Below are positions 1-5,692 of a DNA stretch of 6,116 nucleotides, piece after piece. The notes under the pieces were generated by a model, which was not told the origin of the DNA, made no database searches, and saw only the letters and a program-made list of their open reading frames with translations. The stretch comes from Pseudomonas sp. Its GTDB lineage: Bacteria; Pseudomonadota; Gammaproteobacteria; Pseudomonadales; Pseudomonadaceae. Position numbers and translations under genes: made by a program. Each line of letters opens with the position of its first letter. The stretch's first letter is position 1. The stretch lies in the NCBI GenBank assembly GCA_029240955.1, contig JARDZH010000142.1, positions 1-6,116 on the forward strand, in the 5' to 3' direction.

Positions 1-767
1 ATCCCGCTGAACCAGTTATACCCCTGATCCTCCCAATACCCGCCGGGGTTGTCGTTGCTGACGATGATCTCGACGATATGTTTGGGGTTCTTGAAGCCCA
101 GCTTCGTCGGAACGCGCACCCTCACCGGGTAGCCGAAATCAGGCGGGAGGGCGACTTCGCCGAAGTCCAGCGCCAGCAGCGTCTGCGGATGCAGGGCGGT
201 CGGCATGTCGAGGCTTGAGTAATAGCGGTCGGCGCATTTGAAACCTACATAACGCGCCGTCGTGTCCGCGCCGATGTACTCCAGAAACGTCTTCAACGGC
301 ACCCCGCCCCACTGCCCGATCGCACTCCAGCCCTCAATGCAGATCAGACGCGTGATATCCGTGCGTTGCGGCAGCTGGCGCAGTTTCTCCAGCGTCCACG
401 GCTGTTTGTCACGCACCAGCCCGGACACCGCCAGGCGGTAGTCGGACACTTCCAGCTCCGGCACGTTGTACTCGGGGTAGAACGCGTTGAACGGAAACGG
501 GTTGGTCACTTGCGCCTTGCTGTAGGTGGGCGCCAGCTTCTGGCCGTTGAACAGCCACGCCTGAACCCGGTCGTTCCAGCGCGACATGGCCCACAACGCC
601 TTGTCCACCTGATCGCCGTCCTGCAGATTGCAGCCGGTCAGCATCGACATCGCCCCCACCGTCAACCCGGCACGCAGAAAGTGGCGGCGCTGAATATCGA
701 CCAACTGACGCTGTTGTGCAGGTTCCAGACGAATGCGCTGAGTGATGCGCTTGCGAGGTTCGCTCAT
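1..767 (-). CDS. Tat-exported molybdopterin-dependent oxidoreductase, sulfite oxidase/MsrP-like fold (3' end cut by window)
   Basis: The first 255 residues are visible. A twin-arginine motif R27-R28-H-F-L-R is followed by a short hydrophobic stretch ending in a lipobox, L43-T-G-C46. This suggests folded, cofactor-loaded export by Tat and possible lipid anchoring at C46. The sulfite-oxidase domain spans about residues 85-250. C143 in ICIEGWS sits where this family has its molybdenum-ligating cysteine (E. coli MsrP has RCVEAWS). The PVRVRVPTKLGFKNPK segment (214-229) and the end region PGGYWEDQGYNWFSG are typical of short YedY-like oxidoreductases, so probably only a few residues are missing. 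It lacks the longer C-terminal part of MsrP. The ATG overlaps the cytochrome stop as ATGA, implying translational coupling. It probably acts at the periplasmic face, taking electrons from or giving them to the cytochrome. The substrate is unknown. Confidence 0.9.
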   Translation of the reverse strand, partial: MSEPRKRITQRIRLEPAQQRQLVDIQRRHFLRAGLTVGAMSMLTGCNLQDGDQVDKALWAMSRWNDRVQAWLFNGQKLAPTYSKAQVTNPFPFNAFYPEYNVPELEVSDYRLAVSGLVRDKQPWTLEKLRQLPQRTDITRLICIEGWSAIGQWGGVPLKTFLEYIGADTTARYVGFKCADRYYSSLDMPTALHPQTLLALDFGEVALPPDFGYPVRVRVPTKLGFKNPKHIVEIIVSNDNPGGYWEDQGYNWFSG

Positions 768-1384
768 TGTTCGGCACCTCCATGGTCATTGTTCATACGC
801 CCCCCGGCAATCATTGGCAGCAACGTCTTGGGCACCAGCAGCACCAGCGCCAGATGCACCACCACAAACGCACCGATGCCGGACATGGCCGCAAAATGCA
901 CCCAGCGAGCGGTATCGAAACCACCCATCAGGCTGGCCAGTGCTGAAAACTGCACCGGCTTCCAGATCGCCAGGCCGGACAGCACCACCAACACGCCCAG
1001 ACCGAGCACCAGCCAGTACATCAAGCGTTGCACCGCGTTGTACTCACCCGTGACGTGAGCCAGTCGAAAGCGCAGCGCGTCCAGCAAATCGCGCTTGACC
1101 TCAGCTGGCCGGACCGGCAGCAGATCACGTCGAAAATGTCGGCTGAACATGCCGTACAGCACATAGATCAGGCCATTGACGACCAGCAGCCACATGACCG
1201 CGAAGTGCCAGGCGATCGCACCGCCCAGCCAGCCGCCGAGCGTCAGGGATTTGGGAAAGGTGAAAGGCAGCAGCGGCGAGGCGTTGTAGATCGCCCAGCC
1301 GCTCATGAACATGCAGACCATGCCCGCCGCGTTGACCCAATGGGTCAGGCGCACGGGCCAGGGATGGATCGGGCGGGTTTTCAT
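764..1384 (-). CDS. Cytochrome b561/Ni-Fe hydrogenase-type b cytochrome, membrane partner of the molybdoenzyme
   Basis: A 206-residue inner-membrane protein with four predicted helices at about residues 17-37, 55-78, 121-141 and 162-185. Candidate haem-ligand histidines lie in or beside the helices: H15 (RLTHW), H60 (AWHFA), H163 (WVHFA) and H177 (VVHLA). This pattern fits the cytochrome b561 bacterial/Ni-hydrogenase family (PF01292-like), which moves electrons between the quinone pool and a periplasmic partner. Sequence and layout differ from MsrQ, but the role is analogous by context. The start has an AAGGG Shine-Dalgarno 8 nt upstream. The stop codon overlaps the next ATG by 4 bp, so the two proteins are probably made together. 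A basic cytoplasmic loop lies at about 81-107. Confidence 0.88.
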   Translation of the reverse strand: MKTRPIHPWPVRLTHWVNAAGMVCMFMSGWAIYNASPLLPFTFPKSLTLGGWLGGAIAWHFAVMWLLVVNGLIYVLYGMFSRHFRRDLLPVRPAEVKRDLLDALRFRLAHVTGEYNAVQRLMYWLVLGLGVLVVLSGLAIWKPVQFSALASLMGGFDTARWVHFAAMSGIGAFVVVHLALVLLVPKTLLPMIAGGRMNNDHGGAEQ

Positions 1385-1417
1385 GGTGATGGCCCTTGAA
1401 GAGAACGAAGCAGCGAC

Positions 1418-1442
1418 GCAGGCCCGAGCGAACCCGGGCTGC
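1418..1442 (-). other. Intercistronic hairpin between the DUF5666-like gene and the cytochrome gene
   Basis: The 69-nt gap holds an inverted repeat: GCA-GCCCG pairs with CGGGC-TGC (1418-1420 and 1422-1426 against 1435-1442), with one bulged G at 1421 and an 8-nt loop. No T tract follows on the minus strand, so it is unlikely to terminate strongly. It could stabilise or partly attenuate the mRNA before the cytochrome gene. Confidence 0.3.
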
Positions 1443-1453
1443 GCCGCAGGCGA

Positions 1454-2059
1454 TTACATGGGTGGCGTGAAGCCGTCTTTGCCGACCGCGACCCCGCGTG
1501 CGGACTTGCCATCGTCGGCGGGAAACAGAACCACTTTCGCGCCGGCCTTGAGCGCGCTGCGCTGGCCCGGCTCGACGTAGGCGATCGGTACGTCTTCCGG
1601 CACCACCAGCTGCTTCTCGCCGCCGTTGTACTGAACCGTCAACGTGCGGCCATTGGCCTTGGACAGCGTCCCGACCGTGCCGTTGGTCATGGTGCCGGTG
1701 CTGCCGTCGGCGTTTTCCCAGCCGTAATGACCTTCGCCGCTGCCCTTGAGGCTGGCTTCGAATACCGTCACTTCCAGCGCTTTAAGGCTGCCGTCGGCCT
1801 GAGGAATGGCCGCCGAGCCCACAAAGCTGTCGGCCTTGATGCTGTCCAGATCGGCCTTGGACACCAGGCGGATGCCGGTCTTGTCGGTCAGCTGAATGCT
1901 CTGATGCTGGCCGGAGCGCGTGGTGAAATTCAGGGTGTCGGCCTGCAGGTTATCGACGGTCCCGCGCACCGGCTTGATCACGGGCAGATCAGCGGCCTGG
2001 GTCATGACGGCGGCGCTGAGCAGAAGCAGGCCGAAGGTGGTGGACAGTGCAGTTTTCAT
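1454..2059 (-). CDS. Exported DUF5666-like conserved protein, first gene of the operon
   Basis: 201 residues. A Sec signal peptide is clear: MKT, a hydrophobic core at residues 8-19, and a probable cleavage after TQA (A22/A23). The mature part is rich in short beta-type segments of the kind G-x-V-x-x-L-x-x-D-x-L-x-F. It has a DGSLKALEVTVFE stretch (89-101), a GEGHYGWENADGS-TMTNGTV stretch (109-129) and a C-terminal VGKDGFTPPM. I recall this architecture from proteins labelled DUF5666 or, without good reason, metal ABC transporter permease. There are no transmembrane helices after the signal and no CxxC or CxxCH motif. The start has a good Shine-Dalgarno, AAGGAA, 6 nt before the ATG. It is the promoter-proximal gene ahead of the cytochrome/molybdoenzyme pair, so a periplasmic accessory role is inferred. 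The function is unknown. Confidence 0.85.
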   Translation of the reverse strand: MKTALSTTFGLLLLSAAVMTQAADLPVIKPVRGTVDNLQADTLNFTTRSGQHQSIQLTDKTGIRLVSKADLDSIKADSFVGSAAIPQADGSLKALEVTVFEASLKGSGEGHYGWENADGSTGTMTNGTVGTLSKANGRTLTVQYNGGEKQLVVPEDVPIAYVEPGQRSALKAGAKVVLFPADDGKSARGVAVGKDGFTPPM

Positions 2060-2141
2060 CGGTGATTCCTTATCGGGCAGAGGATGTGGACACTCGCCCT
2101 GATCCTCGACCCGTCACCGGTACTGGAAAATGACCAGTCGA

Positions 2142-2155
2142 TGACATTTTTGTCA
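2142..2155. promoter_or_regulatory. Palindromic response-regulator box 1, TGACA-N4-TGTCA
   Basis: TGACATTTTTGTCA is a perfect 5-bp-arm palindrome with a TTTT centre. It matches the form of the CusR/CopR-type box known for this regulator family (TGACAA-NN-TTGTCA in CusR). It lies closer to the leftward operon, about 83 bp before its start codon. An extra TGAC half-site begins 11 bp to the left (2131), a spacing common for tandem OmpR-family half-sites. Binding by the adjacent regulator is inferred. Confidence 0.75.
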
Positions 2156-2177
2156 TTCGGCGCCACAGCCTGATCAA

Positions 2178-2191
2178 TGACAAAAATGTCA
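2178..2191. promoter_or_regulatory. Palindromic response-regulator box 2, TGACA-N4-TGTCA
   Basis: TGACAAAAATGTCA is the exact reverse complement of box 1. The centres are 36 bp apart. Flanking bases extend the match so that 2142-2157 and 2176-2191 form a perfect 16-bp inverted repeat around an 18-nt spacer. It lies 74 bp before the regulator start, suggesting positive autoregulation. Confidence 0.75.
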
Positions 2192-2214
2192 CCGACTCGC
2201 CCGCCGCAGTTGGG

Positions 2215-2220
2215 TAGACT
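2215..2220 (+). promoter_or_regulatory. Candidate -10 element for the regulator/kinase operon
   Basis: TAGACT matches TATAAT at four of six positions and has no good -35 at 16-18 bp. If transcription starts about 7 nt downstream, box 2 is centred near -42. This is the class II activator position, where a regulator substitutes for the -35. It is a weak sequence match supported by geometry only. Confidence 0.3.
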
Positions 2221-2265
2221 CAGCCTCCCGACACCCTGCCCGCCTCCACTGCGACGAAGCCCGGC

Positions 2266-2961
2266 ATGCATATCCTGTTGATCGAAGACGACACCAAGAC
2301 CGGCGAGTACCTCAAGAAGGGGCTCGGCGAATCCGGCTATCAGGTCGACTGGGCGCAGCATGGCGCGGACGGTCTGCACATGGCGCTGGAAACCCGCTAT
2401 GACCTGATCGTGCTGGACGTAATGCTGCCCGGTATCGACGGCTGGCAGATCATCGAAGTGCTGCGCGCCCGCCAGGACGTGCCGGTGTTGTTCCTGACTG
2501 CCCGCGATCAACTGCAGGACCGGATTCGCGGCCTGGAACTGGGCGCCGATGATTACCTGGTCAAACCGTTCTCCTTCACCGAACTGCTGCTGCGCATCCG
2601 TACCATCCTGCGGCGCGGCGTGGTGCGCGAAGCCGATCACTTCCATCTGGCGGATCTGGAGCTGGACCTGTTGCGCCGCCGGGTGACGCGCCAGCAGCAG
2701 TTGATCGTGCTGACCAACAAGGAATTCGCGCTGCTCCACCTGCTGTTGCGTCGCGAAGGTGACGTACTGTCCAGAGCGCAGATCGCTTCGGAGGTCTGGG
2801 ACATGAATTTCGACAGCGATACCAATGTGGTGGACGTCGCGATCAAGCGCCTGCGCAGCAAGATCGACCTGCCCTACCCGGTCAAGCTCATCCATACCGT
2901 GCGCGGTATCGGCTACGTGTGCGAGGTCCGGCCATGCGCGCCCGACGCCAGCCTTCCCTGA
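2266..2961 (+). CDS. OmpR/CusR-family response regulator (heavy-metal/HprR-like)
   Basis: 231 residues. The receiver domain (1-115) has the acidic pair D8-D9, phospho-acceptor D51 (IVLDVMLP), T78 (FLTAR) and K100 (LVKPF). The winged-helix Trans_reg_C domain spans about 125-222. It includes [22 protein letters not shown], a recognition-helix region [14 protein letters not shown], and the wing [13 protein letters not shown]. The close sequence class is CusR/CopR/IrlR/CzcR/HprR, whose members respond to copper, other metals or oxidants. Boxes of the matching type lie just upstream. The Shine-Dalgarno is weak (GAAG about 8 nt before the ATG), but the MHILLIEDD start is the family norm. The 3' end overlaps the kinase gene. 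Which signal it serves cannot be decided from sequence. Confidence 0.95.
   Translation: MHILLIEDDTKTGEYLKKGLGESGYQVDWAQHGADGLHMALETRYDLIVLDVMLPGIDGWQIIEVLRARQDVPVLFLTARDQLQDRIRGLELGADDYLVKPFSFTELLLRIRTILRRGVVREADHFHLADLELDLLRRRVTRQQQLIVLTNKEFALLHLLLRREGDVLSRAQIASEVWDMNFDSDTNVVDVAIKRLRSKIDLPYPVKLIHTVRGIGYVCEVRPCAPDASLP
2923..2926 (+). promoter_or_regulatory. Ribosome binding site that sets the kinase start
   Basis: GAGG lies 7 nt before ATG 2934, inside the regulator coding sequence. An in-frame GTG at 2919 would start before this site and has no good Shine-Dalgarno, so ATG 2934 is preferred. Confidence 0.6.
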
Positions 2962-4325
2962 CCCTGCGCTCGACGCTGGCCTTTGCGCTGGTGGCGATGC
3001 TGACGGTCGGCAGCGTCGGCTTCTATCTGTATCGCTCGGTCGAGCTGACTGTCCTGCAACGCAGCGACCATGCCGTGCTCGCGCGTCTGGACCACTTCCG
3101 CAAGCTGCTGCGTTATGACCTGACGCTGGACAAACTTCGCGGCAGCCCGCAGCTGTTCGAGAACATGCTCGACAGCGAAGACGACATTTTCGTCATAGGC
3201 GAGCCGGGCAAATCGCCGGTGATCATGGTCAATCCGCAGCGCGCGCCGTTGCCCGACCTGCCGGTCGCCGCTCAGGATCAGCCGCTGCTCGCGGAAAGTC
3301 TGCGCAGCGGCGAGAGCCTGCAAGGGGTGCCTTTGCGTGCCGCAGCGGCTCAAGTGATGTCGGACGGCGTCGAAGTACGTTTGCTGGTCGCGCACGTGAT
3401 GGCCAAGGAAACAGCCATGCTGGCGAGCTTCCGGCAGCAGATTTATGTGGCGGTGCTGCTGGCGTTTCTAATCACTGCGCTATTGGGCTACCTGCTGCTG
3501 CAACGCGGACTGCGCCCGCTGCACAAGATGGCGGCGCTCGCCGCTGCGATCACGCCCGCCAGTCTGCACACGCGGCTGGACAGTCGGGACACGCCGGTCG
3601 AGCTGCAACCGTTGAGCGAGGCGTTCAACGCCATGCTGGATCGACTGGATGATGGCTATCGCCGACTGACGCAATTCTCGGCCGATCTCGCCCACGAAAT
3701 CCGCACGCCGGTAGGTTCATTGATGGGCCATTGTCAGGTTGCACTGCGCCAGAACCGCAGCGCCGATGAGTACCAGGCGCTGCTGGCCTCCAACCTGGAG
3801 GAACTGGAGCGCATTTCCCGGCTGGTCGAAAGCATCCTGTTCCTGGCCCGCGCGGATGAACCGCAGGCCGTGCTGGAACGCAAACCGCTGGACATGCATG
3901 AAGAACTGCAACGGGTAGCAGGCTATTTCGAAGGACTGGCCGAAGAGCGCCAATTGGCATTGCAGTTGAGCGGTGAAGACAGGCTGCTCGCCGACCCGAT
4001 CCTGCTACGGCGCGCCTTGAGCAATCTGGTCGCGAACGCGATTCGCTATGCCGATGAAGGCAGCACGATCCAGATGCGGGTCAGTCAGTGGGGCGACCGC
4101 TGCCGCCTCGACGTCGAAAACCGTGGGCCCGAGTTGCCTCAAGCCACGCTGGAGCGGCTGTTCGATCGCTTTTATCGCGGGGATCCTTCCCGCCATCAGC
4201 GCTCGGACTCCAATGGCCTGGGGCTGGCGATCGTCGCGGCGATCATGCAACTGCATGGCGGCCGCGCCGAGGTGACGCAACCGCAGGCGGGTTTGATGCG
4301 TTTCAGCCTGATCTTTCCGCGCTGA
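2934..4325 (+). CDS. Heavy-metal-sensor-type histidine kinase (CusS/HprS-like)
   Basis: 463 residues from ATG 2934, overlapping the regulator by 28 bp. In order: TM1 (about 14-34), a periplasmic sensor region (35-169), TM2 (about 170-190), and a HAMP linker (190-243). The dimerisation/phosphoacceptor domain has H254 in [16 protein letters not shown]. The ATPase domain has an N box (N364-L-V-A-N368), a G1-like ENRGP in place of the usual DxG, F-DRFYRGD (410-417) and a G2 box GLGLAIV (428-434). The full set indicates an active membrane kinase that phosphorylates the adjacent regulator. The periplasmic region has scattered histidines (H46, H54, H154) and methionines (M78, M98, M142, M156, M162). 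These could bind metal or sense oxidation, but no recognisable metal-binding motif is seen. Confidence 0.94.
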   Translation: MRARRQPSLTLRSTLAFALVAMLTVGSVGFYLYRSVELTVLQRSDHAVLARLDHFRKLLRYDLTLDKLRGSPQLFENMLDSEDDIFVIGEPGKSPVIMVNPQRAPLPDLPVAAQDQPLLAESLRSGESLQGVPLRAAAAQVMSDGVEVRLLVAHVMAKETAMLASFRQQIYVAVLLAFLITALLGYLLLQRGLRPLHKMAALAAAITPASLHTRLDSRDTPVELQPLSEAFNAMLDRLDDGYRRLTQFSADLAHEIRTPVGSLMGHCQVALRQNRSADEYQALLASNLEELERISRLVESILFLARADEPQAVLERKPLDMHEELQRVAGYFEGLAEERQLALQLSGEDRLLADPILLRRALSNLVANAIRYADEGSTIQMRVSQWGDRCRLDVENRGPELPQATLERLFDRFYRGDPSRHQRSDSNGLGLAIVAAIMQLHGGRAEVTQPQAGLMRFSLIFPR

Positions 4326-4333
4326 AATCAGGC
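4306..4333. terminator. Hairpin spanning the two convergent stop codons
   Basis: GCCTGAT (4306-4312) pairs with ATCAGGC (4327-4333) around a 14-nt loop that holds the kinase stop codon. TTTCAG (4301-4306) and CTGAAA (4322-4327) offer an alternative stem. On the plus strand it is followed by a mildly T-rich CTTCTTGT, with no clear T tract either way. It could be a weak bidirectional terminator for genes only 2 bp apart. Confidence 0.35.
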
Positions 4334-4996
4334 CTTCTTGTCGTGAGCAATGGTCAGCTTGTAGAACGTAGCGGCGCCGCCTTCAGTGGCGTAACCGGTG
4401 TTGTCCTGGGTGTAGACCCCAGCCTTGAAGTACAGCAGCTTGGTGCTCCAGGCTGAATCCAGCTTCACGTTCCAGACCGAGTCATAAGCGTTGACGGTCA
4501 GGTTGCCCGCAGGCGTCAGGTGAATGCTGTAGCTGAAACGCTCGTTCAGCGGCACGCCTTGAGCGATGGTGATGACCTCGATCTCGGCATCCGGGTCGCG
4601 ACGCAGTTTGGCGACGATGTTGCCGGTCTTGAGTTTTTCCTTGTACTGGTACTCGACCTTGAGCAGCGGCTCGGTGCTTTGCGCGCAGTGAATCTGACCG
4701 ATCACGATCTTGCCGCTCGACGGCACCTGATTGACCATCAGCGCCGCCCGCAGAAAGTTGTCTGCCGAAGGATACGTCCAGTTGTTGGCCCGGCCGTCTG
4801 CGAGCGTCTCGCGCAGTTCCGTGCGCGGGTACTTGGCGTTGTCCGTAGTAGAGCCGGTCACCGGCGCCCAGAAGAACAGCGTATTGCCCGATTTGAAGTA
4901 ACCATCCTGGTAACCGTTGACCAATTGCGGGGTAGCGATAGTAGTGGCTGGCTTTCCGACAGGGACGGACAGGTTCCACACGGCGAGGTCGATCAT
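4328..4996 (-). CDS. Alginate lyase, polysaccharide lyase family 7, single domain
   Basis: 222 residues from ATG 4996, about the length of a bare PL7 catalytic domain. The three family signatures are intact: RTELRE (58-63), QIH (101-103) and YFKAGVYTQ (189-197). By analogy with structurally studied PL7 enzymes, Q101, H103, Y195 and an arginine of the first motif form the active site. The enzyme cleaves alginate by beta-elimination, giving unsaturated oligouronates. No signal peptide or membrane segment is visible, so export is unclear. The frame stays open upstream to ATG 5074 and TTG 5086. That extension is Cys/Pro-rich, lacks a Shine-Dalgarno and is not domain-like, whereas ATG 4996 has GCGAG 6 nt before it and begins the domain directly at MIDLAVWNLS. 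It appears monocistronic and convergent with the kinase. Confidence 0.92.
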   Translation of the reverse strand: MIDLAVWNLSVPVGKPATTIATPQLVNGYQDGYFKSGNTLFFWAPVTGSTTDNAKYPRTELRETLADGRANNWTYPSADNFLRAALMVNQVPSSGKIVIGQIHCAQSTEPLLKVEYQYKEKLKTGNIVAKLRRDPDAEIEVITIAQGVPLNERFSYSIHLTPAGNLTVNAYDSVWNVKLDSAWSTKLLYFKAGVYTQDNTGYATEGGAATFYKLTIAHDKKA

Positions 4997-5009
4997 GTAA
5001 GGCTCGCAG

Positions 5010-5025
5010 GGTGCCGCTCGGCACC
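5010..5025 (-). promoter_or_regulatory. Leader hairpin just upstream of the alginate lyase start
   Basis: A perfect inverted repeat with 7-bp arms (GGTGCCG/CGGCACC) and a 2-nt centre ends 13 nt before ATG 4996, right next to the GCGAG ribosome site. A second arm pair, AACGGG/CCCGTT (5042-5047 and 5058-5063), lies upstream. No T tract follows. A translational control role is possible but unproven. It also argues that this stretch is leader rather than coding. Confidence 0.4.
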
Positions 5026-5125
5026 GACAGGATGGCTCTGGAACGGGCGTCACAGCACCCGTTGGATTCGTCATCGCTATCGGCAACGTTGCTTTTTATT
5101 AAAGCGAGCGCGACACCGTTCTGGC

Positions 5126-5236
5126 GTCAATAAACAGGCGAAATACGTCAAGGGCTACTATTTTGATATCAACGTGAACGGTAGCGCTGAAACAGGTGTT
5201 TCAGTCGAGGCAGCGGCCGGCTTGTATCGTGCGTGA
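5126..5236 (+). pseudogene. Candidate 3' remnant of a lost plus-strand gene
   Basis: The frame ending at TGA 5234-5236 reads KYVKGYYFDINVNGSAETG, then VEAAAGLYRA and stop. This alternation of polar and hydrophobic residues, with Tyr/Gly/Val, looks like the last beta strands of a real protein. The shadow frame over the lyase further left is Arg-rich and unlike it. An intrinsic terminator overlaps the stop (5231-5257), as expected at a true gene end. No start codon with a ribosome site precedes it. Third-position GC over residues after 5135 is about 18 of 32, lower than neighbouring genes. The left limit is arbitrary. I do not recognise the family, and it could still be chance. Confidence 0.4.
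5187..5204. repeat. 18-bp palindrome CTGAAACA-GG-TGTTTCAG
   Basis: A perfect inverted repeat with 8-bp arms and a 2-nt centre. Its size and symmetry suit a dimeric repressor operator, and it lies about 190 bp upstream of the lyase start. However, it is inside the candidate gene remnant and has no T tract or nearby -10. I cannot assign a regulator. Confidence 0.4.
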
Positions 5237-5257
5237 GACACCTCGCGTCATTTTTTT
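5231..5257 (+). terminator. Intrinsic terminator on the plus strand
   Basis: The stem pairs 5231-5237 with 5242-5248 (7 bp including two G-T wobbles) around an ACAC loop. Seven T residues follow at 5251-5257. It overlaps the stop codon of the remnant frame. On the minus strand the arrangement has no T tract, so it is directional and has no intact gene to serve. Confidence 0.55.
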
Positions 5258-5391
5258 GGAAGGCTGTAGACCAATAAGACGGATTACGCCGAAATGAGCC
5301 GACGAACGGTAGGAACTTTTTGACCAGGGCGCTGAACTTTTCGCTCTTGCGATGGTGCAGAGTCGTCACACGCGGTGCTCAGACTGACGCT

Positions 5392-5455
5392 TCGCCAGCA
5401 AGCTGGCTCCTACGCCGGGCTTCCCCAAACCGTAGGAGTGGCCTTGGCCGCGATC
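5392..5455. repeat. REP pair 1, head-to-head
   Basis: Two REP units lie in inverted orientation. Unit A is on the minus strand (5392-5414, GTAGGAGCCAGCTTGCTGGCGA) and unit B on the plus strand (5431-5455, GTAGGAGTGGCCTTGGCCGCGA), with heads separated by 16 nt. Each has the GTAG head known for Pseudomonas REPs moved by RAYT transposases. Each has its own short stem around TT: GCCAGC/GCTGGC in A and GTGGCC/GGCCGC in B. The stems differ but remain paired. Confidence 0.8.
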
Positions 5456-5471
5456 TGCCGCGCAGCGGCAG
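5455..5471 (+). repeat. REP tail hairpin, copy 1
   Basis: CTGCCGC-GCA-GCGGCAG is a perfect 7-bp stem with a 3-nt loop directly following REP unit B. The same arms recur after unit D with a different loop. A CAAAACC stretch follows both copies. No T tract is seen, so it is part of the repeat rather than a terminator. Confidence 0.7.
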
Positions 5472-5516
5472 CAAAACCATTCAACACGGACCCTCAGCCC
5501 AATCACGCCGCCGCTG

Positions 5517-5589
5517 TCGCGAGCTTCGCTCCCTCCCACAGTTCTGCCCAGCCCCACGGAACACGTAGGAGCGCGCTTGTCCCGCGATC
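5517..5589. repeat. REP pair 2, head-to-head
   Basis: Unit C is on the minus strand (5517-5539, GTGGGAGGGAGCGAAGCTCGCGA) and unit D on the plus strand (5564-5589, GTAGGAGCGCGCTTGTCCCGCGA), with heads 24 nt apart. Unit C has a GTGG head and unit D a GTAG head. Unit D with its tail (5564-5627) is an imperfect direct repeat of unit B with its tail (5431-5493). The extended repeat is therefore about 64 nt, longer than a simple REP. Confidence 0.8.
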
Positions 5590-5605
5590 TGCCGCAACGC
5601 GGCAG
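5589..5605 (+). repeat. REP tail hairpin, copy 2
   Basis: CTGCCGC-AAC-GCGGCAG keeps both 7-nt arms of copy 1 while the 3-nt loop has changed from GCA to AAC. This is the pattern expected when the stem, not the loop, is under constraint. Confidence 0.7.
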
Positions 5606-5659
5606 CAAAACCACCCGACGCGGACCCAAAGTCACGCACCGCCTTCCAGCAGAATCCGG

Positions 5660-5690
5660 TTGACGAAACAACTTTGTTACAGGATATTAT
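5660..5690 (+). promoter_or_regulatory. Candidate sigma-70 promoter of the MarR-family gene
   Basis: TTGACG (5660-5665) and TATTAT (5685-5690) are close matches to the -35 and -10 elements, with a rather long 19-bp spacer. The surrounding sequence (5660-5740) is clearly AT-richer than the rest of the window. Transcription would start near 5697, inside the operator below. Confidence 0.55.
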
Positions 5691-5692
5691 AG

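Noticed and set aside
366..1058. Open frame on the plus strand across the oxidoreductase and cytochrome genes.
   Set aside because: Low-complexity Arg/Gln/His/Pro composition. It spans two well-supported genes in antisense and has no recognisable domain.
2056..2895. Long open frame on the minus strand opposite the response regulator.
   Set aside because: Gln/His/Asp-rich translation typical of the antisense of a GC-rich gene. The regulator on the plus strand has all family motifs, and there is no ribosome site or known domain in the antisense frame.
4114..4137. Missing DxG in the kinase G1 box (ENRGP instead) as a sign of an inactive kinase.
   Set aside because: Kinases of the CusS/heavy-metal class commonly have an Asn-containing N-x-G here, and the H, N and G2 boxes are intact, so activity is expected.
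4520..5125. Plus-strand open frame running over the lyase into the intergenic region.
   Set aside because: The part opposite the lyase is a composition-driven shadow. Only its last 36 codons beyond the lyase look protein-like, and these are reported as a possible remnant.
5312..5340. Two GAACTTTT copies suggesting AlgU (ECF sigma) -35 elements.
   Set aside because: No TCTGA-like -10 at 16-17 bp from either copy, and the orientation points away from the lyase.
5169..5369. 66-codon minus-strand frame in the region upstream of the lyase.
   Set aside because: No ribosome site, no recognisable family, and it runs through the terminator and the palindrome. Treated as chance.
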